Assembly (NCBI GenBank): GCA_039649115.1
Contig: JBBWZQ010000298.1
Span: 1-11,828, forward strand
Source of the DNA: DATEJJ01 sp039649115
Lineage (GTDB): Bacteria; Actinomycetota; Actinomycetes; Mycobacteriales; Micromonosporaceae
Direction of reading: 5' to 3'
Length of the DNA stretch: 11,828 nucleotides
A program made the position numbers and the translations under genes. Each line of letters begins with the position of its first letter. Position 1 is the first letter of the stretch. Positions 1 through 5,974 of the stretch are shown here, piece by piece. The notes under the pieces are model-generated. The model ran no database searches, was not told where the DNA came from, and saw only the letters and a program-made list of their open reading frames with translations.

Positions 1-681
1 TCCGTGGCCGCCGAGGAGGTCTCGATGAACGTGAGCACCATGGCGGCGGCCGCCGAGGAGATGACCGCGTCGATCAACGAGATCTCGCGCAGCGCGACCT
101 CGGCCGCGGGCGTGGCCACGGAGGCGGTGAGCACGGCGCAGATCACCTCGGCGGCGGTGCAGCGGCTCGGCCAGGCCAGCGCCGAGATCGGAGACATCCT
201 CAAGGTGATCAACACGATCGCCGAGCAGACCAACCTGCTCGCCCTCAACGCCACCATCGAGGCGGCCCGGGCCGGCGACGCGGGCAAGGGGTTCGCCGTG
301 GTGGCCGGCGAGGTCAAGGATCTGGCTCAGGAGACCGCCAAGGCGACCGAGGACATCTCGCGCAAGACCGCCGCGATCCAGAGCACCACGACCGACGTGG
401 CGCAGGCGATCGGCCAGATCGCCGAGGTGGTCAACCAGATCAACGAGTTGCAGACGGCCATCGCCGCGGCGGTGGAGGAGCAGTCGGCGACGTCCTCCGA
501 GATCAGCCGCAACATCGCACAGGTATCTGCCGGTACGGGCCAGATCGCGGACAACATCACCGGTGTGGCCAGCGCCGCCGGTTCGACCGCGGAGGGCGCC
601 GGAGTGACCCTGCAGTCAGCCGGCGAACTGGCCATGATGGCGACCCAGCTCGACCAGCTGGTGCGCACCTTCAAGTACTGA
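1..681 (+). CDS. Methyl-accepting chemotaxis protein, C-terminal signalling domain (5' end outside window)
   Basis: This is the cytoplasmic signalling half of a chemoreceptor that would relay ligand state to CheA/CheW at the inner face of the membrane. The frame is open from base 1, so sensor, membrane and HAMP parts lie upstream of the window. The 226 visible residues are a long heptad-patterned coiled coil. The highly conserved hairpin tip starts at about residue 73 (IAEQTNLLALNATIEAARAG) and continues into GKGFAVVAGEVKDLA, the CheA/CheW contact region. Ala- and Glu-rich helices on both sides (for example EEMTASINEIS and AAVEEQSATSSEISRN) are typical methylation-helix segments. The protein ends in VRTFKY with no CheR-tethering pentapeptide of the NWETF type. 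The domain assignment is firm; the stimulus cannot be judged. In an actinomycete it suggests a lineage with a motile stage. Confidence 0.95.
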   Translation, partial: SVAAEEVSMNVSTMAAAAEEMTASINEISRSATSAAGVATEAVSTAQITSAAVQRLGQASAEIGDILKVINTIAEQTNLLALNATIEAARAGDAGKGFAVVAGEVKDLAQETAKATEDISRKTAAIQSTTTDVAQAIGQIAEVVNQINELQTAIAAAVEEQSATSSEISRNIAQVSAGTGQIADNITGVASAAGSTAEGAGVTLQSAGELAMMATQLDQLVRTFKY

Positions 682-684
682 GCG

Positions 685-720
685 TCGGGGGGCCCGCCGG
701 TTCGCGACGGGCGCCCCCGA
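685..720. terminator. Bidirectional hairpin between convergent genes
   Basis: The left arm 685-696 (TCGGGGGGCCCG) pairs with 708-720 (CGGGCGCCCCCGA). This gives 12 base pairs with one bulged G at 713 and an 11-base loop. It starts 4 bases after the chemoreceptor stop and ends 8 bases before the catalase stop. There is no T-run on either side, which is common for actinobacterial terminators. The placement between two convergent stop codons supports termination of both transcripts. Confidence 0.75.
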
Positions 721-728
721 TACGTGCG

Positions 729-2180
729 TCAGGCGGCGCCGAGGTTCGTGGCGATCTTGTCACCGACGGACTTGTCGACGGAGCGCCAGTAGGCGATGGC
801 CCGGTCGAGGATCGGGCTGGTCACGCCGTTCTTCAGGTGCCCGGTCACGTTGTCGATCAGGTGCTCCCGGTCGGACTCGGAGAGGACCTGGCGGACGAGG
901 GTACCCGGCTGGCCGAAGTCGTCGTCCTCGGCGTGCAGGGTGGCCGCGGCCCGTACCATCTCCCCCGCCGCCACGCCCCAGCCCGCGTCCGCGCCGCGCT
1001 CCACGACGGCCGGGCCGCCGAAGGAGTTGGGCGAGTACACCGGCTGGTTGCCGGAGTGCAGGTAGCGCATCGAGCCGTCGAACGTGTACGAGTGCACCGG
1101 CACCTGCGGCTGGTTCACCGGCAGCTGCAGGTAGTTCGGGCCGATCCGGTACCGGTGGGTGTCCGCGTAGGCGAACATCCGGCCGAGCAGCATCTTGTCC
1201 GGCGAGACGCCGATGCCCGGTACCAGGCTGGACGGCTCGAAGGCGGCCTGCTCGATCTGCGCGAAGAAGTTCTCCGGGTTGCGGTCGAGCGTGAGCCGGC
1301 CCACGCGGCGCAGCGGGTAGTCGCCGTGCGGCCACACCTTGGTCAGGTCGAACGGGTTGAACCGGTACCCCGGCGCGTCCGCGTACGGCATGACCTGGAC
1401 GTAGAGTGTCCACGATGGATTGTCGCCGCGCTTGATGGCGTTGAACAGGTCCCGCCGGTGGAAGTCCACGTCCTCGGCGACCATCGCGTCGGCCTCGGCG
1501 GCGGTGAAGTTCTCGACACCCTGCTCGGTCAGGAAGTGGTACTTGACCCAGTAGCGCTCGCCGGCCGCGTTGACCCACAAGTACGTGTGCGAGCCGAACC
1601 CGTGCTGGTTGCGCCAGGTACGCGGGGTGCCGCGGTCGGTGAACAGGAAGGTGACCTGGTGCGCCGACTCGGAGTTGAGGGTCCAGAAGTCCCACTGCAT
1701 GTTGTTGTCGCGCAGCCCGGTGTCGGGCAGCCGCTTCTGCGAGCGGATGAAGTGCGGAAACTTCATGGTGTCGCGGATGAAGAAGACCGGCGTGTTGTTG
1801 CCGACCAGGTCGTAGTTGCCTTCGGAGGTGTAGAACTTCAGCGCGAACCCGCGCGGGTCGCGTACCGTGTCCGCGGAGCCCTGCTCGCCGGCGACCGACG
1901 AGAAGCGCAGCAGCGTCTCGGTGCGGGCGCCGGGCTGGAAGAGCGCCGCCTTGGTGAGCTCCGACACGTCGTCGGTCACCTCGAAGTGCCCGAACGCGCC
2001 GCCGCCCTTGGCGTGCACGTTGCGCTCGGGTACCCGCTCGCGGTTGAAGTGCGCCATCTGCTGGATGAAATGGTGGTCGTGGAGCAGGATCGGCCCGTCC
2101 GCGCCCAGCGTCAGTGAGAACGCGTCGCTGGGCGCCGGCGCGCCGGAGTCGGTCGTTGAGACCGGTGGCAGTTCGGGCAT
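729..2180 (-). CDS. Monofunctional heme catalase (483 aa, small-subunit type)
   Basis: The enzyme turns hydrogen peroxide into water and oxygen in the cytoplasm. The sequence has the full catalase fold. The active-site His56 lies in ERNVHAKGGGAFG, and the distal-pocket Asn129 in NYDLVGNNTPVFF. Long conserved blocks follow (FPHFIRSQKR, HGFGSHTYLWVN). The proximal heme ligand is Tyr338 in RMFAYADTHRYR, with Arg334 of that motif present. The length of 483 aa fits the small-subunit clade with no C-terminal flavodoxin-like domain. The ATG at 2180 is preceded by GGAAAGGA (2190-2197) at a 9-base spacing, so the start is well supported. The gene is transcribed alone, divergently from the operon starting at 2343, and is closed by the hairpin at 685-720. 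A perfect inverted repeat 45 bases upstream suggests control by a peroxide- or iron-sensing repressor. Symbols such as katA or catA are possible, but I cannot tell which paralogue this is. Confidence 0.97.
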   Translation of the reverse strand: MPELPPVSTTDSGAPAPSDAFSLTLGADGPILLHDHHFIQQMAHFNRERVPERNVHAKGGGAFGHFEVTDDVSELTKAALFQPGARTETLLRFSSVAGEQGSADTVRDPRGFALKFYTSEGNYDLVGNNTPVFFIRDTMKFPHFIRSQKRLPDTGLRDNNMQWDFWTLNSESAHQVTFLFTDRGTPRTWRNQHGFGSHTYLWVNAAGERYWVKYHFLTEQGVENFTAAEADAMVAEDVDFHRRDLFNAIKRGDNPSWTLYVQVMPYADAPGYRFNPFDLTKVWPHGDYPLRRVGRLTLDRNPENFFAQIEQAAFEPSSLVPGIGVSPDKMLLGRMFAYADTHRYRIGPNYLQLPVNQPQVPVHSYTFDGSMRYLHSGNQPVYSPNSFGGPAVVERGADAGWGVAAGEMVRAAATLHAEDDDFGQPGTLVRQVLSESDREHLIDNVTGHLKNGVTSPILDRAIAYWRSVDKSVGDKIATNLGAA

Positions 2181-2189
2181 GGTGGATTG

Positions 2190-2197
2190 TCCTTTCC
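2190..2197 (-). promoter_or_regulatory. Ribosome binding site of the catalase gene
   Basis: Read on the minus strand this is GGAAAGGA, nine bases before the ATG at 2178-2180. It fixes the catalase start codon. Confidence 0.7.
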
Positions 2198-2224
2198 GGT
2201 GAGCTGGCCCTCGCCCCCACCTTA

Positions 2225-2241
2225 TCTGGAACCAATCCAGA
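2225..2241. promoter_or_regulatory. Candidate operator: 6-5-6 perfect inverted repeat in the catalase promoter region
   Basis: TCTGGA, 5 bases, then TCCAGA form a perfect dyad in the only intergenic space between the catalase gene and the divergent operon. On the minus strand a possible -10 box (TAAGGT, 2219-2224) directly adjoins it. A repressor bound here would block the catalase promoter. The size and place suit a Fur/PerR- or CatR-type regulator, as known for catalase genes in Streptomyces. The sequence does not match a textbook box that I can name, so the regulator is inference. Confidence 0.45.
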
Positions 2242-2325
2242 ATGACATCCCGACTCGGCCATTCGTCGTCTGATCCCGAGTGGACCTGGCGCGTTACCCT
2301 CTAGCCACCGCGGGGCGGGTGCGGT

Positions 2326-2330
2326 GGAGG
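2326..2330 (+). promoter_or_regulatory. GGAGG Shine-Dalgarno that decides the start of the M50/PqqD gene
   Basis: This is the only strong Shine-Dalgarno in the upstream region. It lies 3 bases before GTG 2334 and 12 bases before GTG 2343, and makes the in-frame GTG at 2280 unlikely. A weak TAnnnT box (TACCCT, 2295-2300) upstream would be consistent with transcription starting after 2300, which also excludes 2280. Confidence 0.55.
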
Positions 2331-2342
2331 GGTGTGAGCAGG

Positions 2343-5300
2343 GTGACGGTCATCGACACGCGGATGAGCGTCTGGGAGGCGTTGGCCGGGCGAGCGCCCG
2401 GCCGGCCGATGGGCCCGGCCGATCCCGGTCTGTGGAGCGCGGTCGCCGAGCGGCTAAATCCGGCGCGGGCCACGCCGGTGCTGCGCCGGGACATCGAAGA
2501 GGCCCAGCTGGTGAGCGTACGCGGCGTGGCCTATGTGATGCTGCGCTCGCCGGACGGCACCAACGCCTGCTACCTGCGGCTGGCACCGGAGGAGCTGGAA
2601 CTCGCCCGGCTCATGGACGGCACCCGTACCGTCGCCCGCCTGGTCGCCGAGTTCGCCCGCATCACCGGTCGCCTCGCCCCCGACCAGGTCACCCGCGTCG
2701 TCGCCGACCTCGCCGGCAACCGGATGCTGGAGGAGCTGCCGGTCGACGCGTTCCGCCGGCTGGAGCGGGTGCACCGCCGACCCTGGCCGGTGCGGCTCGG
2801 GCGGGCGGTGGTCGCGTTCGCGCGCGGCCGGCGCGTCATCATCGCCCGGATCGACCCCTTCATCGGATTCCTGTACCGAGCGGGTGGTCGGCTGTTCTTC
2901 ACCCGGTTTGTCGCGGTACTCGTTGGATTGGTAGCCCTGGCCGGGCTCGGCATCTTCTGCTGGGGCTGGGTACGCGGCGCGCAGCCGGTCTTCCTCGCCC
3001 GCGGCTCGTACGCGACCGGCGCGCTCGTGCTGCTCGGGCTCAACGTACTCGCGCTGGCCTGCCACGAACTCGGGCACGCGCTCGCGACCAGGCACGCCGG
3101 CCGCCGGGTACCCGCCGCCGGCCTGCTCGTCTACTTCGGCATCCCGTCCGTCTTCGTGGACACGACCGACGTGTGGATGGCCGGCCGGCGGGCCCGCCTG
3201 GTGACCACCGCCGCCGGCCCGGCCACCGGACTGTTCCTGGCCGGCGTCGCGCAGGTGGTCGGGCTGCTCGACCCGGCACTGGCGCCGTGGACGTTCAAGC
3301 TGTCCTTCGCCTGGTACATCAACGCCGCGTTCAACCTCAACCCGTTCCTCGCGCTGGACGGCTACTACCTGCTGATGGACTGGCTGGAGGTGCCCAACCT
3401 CCGAGCTCGTGGCCTGTCCTGGGTGATCGCCCGGCTGCGCCGGCGCCCACTCGCCTTCGGCCAGCTCGACCGGGAGGGCCGGCTCGTCGCGCTGTACGGG
3501 CTGCTGTCGGTCGCGTGGCTGGCGATCGCCGCCAACCTCGCGTACCGCATCTATGTGGACAGGGTGGACGGCCTGATCGTCGGGCTGTGGCGCGCCGGCT
3601 GGTGGCAGCGGGCGCTGCTGGCCGCGGTCGTCGCCGGCCTGGCCGCGCCGGTGGTCTGGGTCCTGGTGGGCTGGCTCGGCCGGCGCCGCCGCCGGCTGTG
3701 GCAACGCCTGCGGGAGCGGCGGGTGGCGGTGGACGCGCCGCGCCGCGCCGACGCACTGGCGCGCTCCGTGCTCGGCCGGCTGCCGGCGCCGGCGCTGTCG
3801 CGCCTGGCCGGCGACGCCCGGTGGGTGCGGCCGCGCACCGGCGAGCAGTTGGTCTTCGCGGGCGCCGCACAGCAGTCGGTGTACGTGGTGGTCGACGGCG
3901 CGCTGGAGGCACGCCGCCCGGGCGATCCGTCGGGTACCGTGCGCGAGCGGGTCGGCGCGGGCGGCGTGGTGGGACTGGCCAACGCGTTGACCGGAGCCGC
4001 TTCCGCGCTCGCCTGGTACACCGCCGGCACCACCCTGCTCGCGGTGCCCGCTACCGCGGTCGCCGCGACGGTAGGCCCGGTGGCCGACCGGGCGACCCGA
4101 GCGCCCGCGGTCTTCGGGGCAGACGCGCCGGCCGGCTTCAGCGCCGCCGAGCGGGCCGAGATCGAGAGCCTCTTCGACTCCGCCCCCGCGCTCGCCGCAC
4201 TGTCCACAGAGGACCGGCTGGCACTGGCGTCCCGGGCCCGGCCGCTCGCCCTGCCGCCGGGTGCGCCGCTGGTCCTCAGCGGCGCCACCGACGCCGCCGT
4301 TGTCGCGGCCGGCGCGCTGATGCTGCCCGGCGGCGTCGAGCGGCGCCGCGGCGAACTCGTCGGGCCGCCCGCGGCCGCGTTACCCGGCGCGATCGCCACC
4401 GCCCGCACCCCTGCCCGGGTCTGGGTCCTGCCGGCGGTCGCCGGATTGCCGCTGCTGCTGGGCGGCCGGGTGGGCACCTCGGACGGAGCCCCGGCGCGGC
4501 ACGCCCCCGCGTTCGGCGTGCACCCGCCGAGCGGGTACCCGCCCCTGGCCGTGCCGCCCGGCCCGCCACCGTCCAATTCGGACGATGACAAGGACCGCGG
4601 GTTCGAACGCAAACTGTGGTGGCTGCTGATCCTGCTGCTGCTCTTCGCGCTGCTGCTGACCGGCATGAACATCATCTCCGGCATGCCCGCGTGGTCGGAG
4701 ATGCCCGCGGACCACGCGCTGCTGCAGGGGCAGCGGGGCACGGTCACCGCGGTCGTCGGCGGCAAGCAGGTGGTCCTGCACAAGGGCGACAAGGTGTACG
4801 TGTCGGAGCACGACTCGGTCGCGGTGTGGGACCACTCGACCGGTCTGCTGACCTTCCGCGGCGGCGGCTACACCGTCCTGTGTGGAGGATCCGACGTGAC
4901 GGTCGGGCCGCTCGCCTCGGCGGGGTATCCGGTGGCGCCCAGCGGTGAAGTGCGGTTGGACGCGGGTACCCTGCTGGCGGACACGGCGGCGACCTCGGAT
5001 GCGTTCCGGCCGCTGGCGCTGTCGGTGGCGACCGGTGGCGCGACGCTCGACAACGCGGGGGCGGCCCGGTTCTCGGCGGCGGGCGGGGCCGCGGACGTGT
5101 CGGCGGGCCTGGTGTCGAAGGACTCGGTGCGGCTTCCGGTGACCGGGGACGATCTGTCCTGTGGGGACGGTACGGCCCTGGCGCCTGCTGCCCCGAGCGC
5201 GTCGCCGTCGCCGACCGATCCGCTCTCGCCCAGCGCGCTGGCGTCCCCGAGCCTGACCCCCTCCCCATCGCCCAGCCCGGCGCAGTCGCCTCGGCGGTCG

Positions 5301-5741
5301 CCGACTCCGTCACCGGCGAGGAAAGCCAGCCCGTCTCCAGCCAGGACCACCAGCCCCCCGCCGGCCGACAAGCCGCCGGTTATCGGTGGTATCACCATAC
5401 GGTCCGATCTGATCTACGCGGTCGACGCCAATGGCGCGGTCTGCAGCAATGGCTCCCCCTCGACAACCGACGTCCTCATCGACGTCACCGATCCGGACAA
5501 CACCCAGAAGAGCCTGACCGTGAAGCTGACGTACGTCGTCGAGGGGTTTCCCGCGACCAGGAAGACCGTTTCAACCACATTGAATGGCAGCTTCATCGGC
5601 ACAGTAGGGCCGCTGTCCGACGCCTCGACGACCACGTATCAATCGCCGATGGACCTCACTGTGACGGCGTCCGACGGCAAGAAGACGGTGACCAAGGACT
5701 TCCCCGCGGTCATTACATTCCAGAACTGCCGTAATGGCTAG
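2343..5741 (+). CDS. Multidomain membrane protein: PqqD-like + M50 zinc metalloprotease + cNMP-like folds + FecR-like + surface domain
   Basis: Numbering is from GTG 2343 (1132 aa); GTG 2334 is an alternative start. Residues about 47-132 resemble the PqqD leader-binding winged helix (LARLMDGTRTVARLVAEFA). Residues 189-450 are a multi-spanning M50 peptidase of the 'putative peptide zinc metalloprotease' type. Its HELGH at 241-245 supplies two zinc histidines and the catalytic Glu; the third ligand is Asp339 in NLNPFLALDGYY. Residues about 476-579 resemble a cyclic-nucleotide-binding fold and about 602-709 a weaker second copy. A clear membrane helix lies at 757-778. Beyond it come a FecR-like beta domain (814-939, VRLDAGTLLADT), an S/P/A-rich linker (947-1012) and a C-terminal beta-sandwich-like domain (1013-1129) with Cys1034 and Cys1129, a possible disulfide. 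The parts after 778 are probably outside the cell. The next gene starts 9 bases after the stop. Domain calls are good; the overall function is unknown. Confidence 0.88.
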   Translation: MTVIDTRMSVWEALAGRAPGRPMGPADPGLWSAVAERLNPARATPVLRRDIEEAQLVSVRGVAYVMLRSPDGTNACYLRLAPEELELARLMDGTRTVARLVAEFARITGRLAPDQVTRVVADLAGNRMLEELPVDAFRRLERVHRRPWPVRLGRAVVAFARGRRVIIARIDPFIGFLYRAGGRLFFTRFVAVLVGLVALAGLGIFCWGWVRGAQPVFLARGSYATGALVLLGLNVLALACHELGHALATRHAGRRVPAAGLLVYFGIPSVFVDTTDVWMAGRRARLVTTAAGPATGLFLAGVAQVVGLLDPALAPWTFKLSFAWYINAAFNLNPFLALDGYYLLMDWLEVPNLRARGLSWVIARLRRRPLAFGQLDREGRLVALYGLLSVAWLAIAANLAYRIYVDRVDGLIVGLWRAGWWQRALLAAVVAGLAAPVVWVLVGWLGRRRRRLWQRLRERRVAVDAPRRADALARSVLGRLPAPALSRLAGDARWVRPRTGEQLVFAGAAQQSVYVVVDGALEARRPGDPSGTVRERVGAGGVVGLANALTGAASALAWYTAGTTLLAVPATAVAATVGPVADRATRAPAVFGADAPAGFSAAERAEIESLFDSAPALAALSTEDRLALASRARPLALPPGAPLVLSGATDAAVVAAGALMLPGGVERRRGELVGPPAAALPGAIATARTPARVWVLPAVAGLPLLLGGRVGTSDGAPARHAPAFGVHPPSGYPPLAVPPGPPPSNSDDDKDRGFERKLWWLLILLLLFALLLTGMNIISGMPAWSEMPADHALLQGQRGTVTAVVGGKQVVLHKGDKVYVSEHDSVAVWDHSTGLLTFRGGGYTVLCGGSDVTVGPLASAGYPVAPSGEVRLDAGTLLADTAATSDAFRPLALSVATGGATLDNAGAARFSAAGGAADVSAGLVSKDSVRLPVTGDDLSCGDGTALAPAAPSASPSPTDPLSPSALASPSLTPSPSPSPAQSPRRSPTPSPARKASPSPARTTSPPPADKPPVIGGITIRSDLIYAVDANGAVCSNGSPSTTDVLIDVTDPDNTQKSLTVKLTYVVEGFPATRKTVSTTLNGSFIGTVGPLSDASTTTYQSPMDLTVTASDGKKTVTKDFPAVITFQNCRNG

Positions 5742-5744
5742 GAG
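5740..5744 (+). promoter_or_regulatory. AGGAG ribosome binding site overlapping the upstream stop codon
   Basis: The TAG stop of the M50/PqqD gene (5739-5741) forms part of TAGGAG. The AGGAG lies 6 bases before GTG 5751. Ribosomes ending on the first gene can restart here, so translation of the two is probably coupled. Confidence 0.7.
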
Positions 5745-5750
5745 CACGCG

Positions 5751-5966
5751 GTGTTGTGTTGGTTTTGTGCGAAGGCGGCTCGGGGGTCGTGCCGGTTCTG
5801 CGCGCGCGGGCTGTGCGAGGACCACGCCAAGTTCGGCCCGTACCTGTTGGAGGTGCACCGCTCCCATTCCCGGGGCCGCGCCGAAGGGCTGGTCGTGGAG
5901 GACGCCGTACAGTGTGGGACATGTCGGCCGCGGCCGCAGCCGGTACCCATGCCTGAACTTGACTAG
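5751..5966 (+). CDS. Small double zinc-finger protein (71 aa, B-box-like)
   Basis: This tiny cytoplasmic protein has paired metal-binding motifs: C3-x2-C6, C14-x2-C17, C22-x2-H25 and C55-x2-C58. The arrangement suggests two zinc ions, perhaps in a B-box or ZZ-like cross-brace. The signature GLCEDHAKFGPYLLEVHR follows the third pair, and the protein ends in PQPVPMPELD. GTG 5751 is chosen because it follows an AGGAG that overlaps the previous stop and because the first Cys lies at residue 3. A longer overlapping frame from 5734 lacks the Cys pattern and runs into the next gene. The gene sits between the M50/PqqD protein and the leader-bearing protein with coupled translation, so an adaptor or chaperone role in the same process is likely. 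I know of no proven function. The reading frame is convincing despite its size. Confidence 0.87.
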   Translation: MLCWFCAKAARGSCRFCARGLCEDHAKFGPYLLEVHRSHSRGRAEGLVVEDAVQCGTCRPRPQPVPMPELD

Positions 5967-5970
5967 GAGG
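5965..5970 (+). promoter_or_regulatory. AGGAGG ribosome binding site overlapping the zinc-finger stop codon
   Basis: The TAG stop at 5964-5966 runs directly into AGGAGG, which is 4 bases before ATG 5975. This is the best Shine-Dalgarno in the operon, and it suggests that the third protein is made in the largest amount. Confidence 0.75.
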
Positions 5971-5974
5971 CACC

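Noticed and set aside
760..2262. Long minus-strand frame overlapping the catalase, and a 426-codon plus-strand frame at 837-2117
   Set aside because: Both are Arg/Ala/Gly- or Val/Arg-rich shadow frames with no domain pattern; the catalase in this DNA has all family motifs.
2280..2342. In-frame GTG at 2280 as the start of the M50/PqqD protein
   Set aside because: It has no Shine-Dalgarno, whereas GGAGG at 2326-2330 serves the later GTG codons; the extra residues show no domain or signal peptide.
2324..4588. 754-codon frame overlapping the M50/PqqD gene
   Set aside because: It is an Arg/Gly/Ala/Pro-rich translation typical of an out-of-frame reading in GC-rich DNA; the other frame carries HELGH, membrane helices and other domains.
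5181..5380. Ser/Pro-rich low-complexity DNA as a possible separate repeat element
   Set aside because: It is in frame and codes for a linker between the FecR-like and C-terminal domains; no unit repeats strictly at the DNA level.
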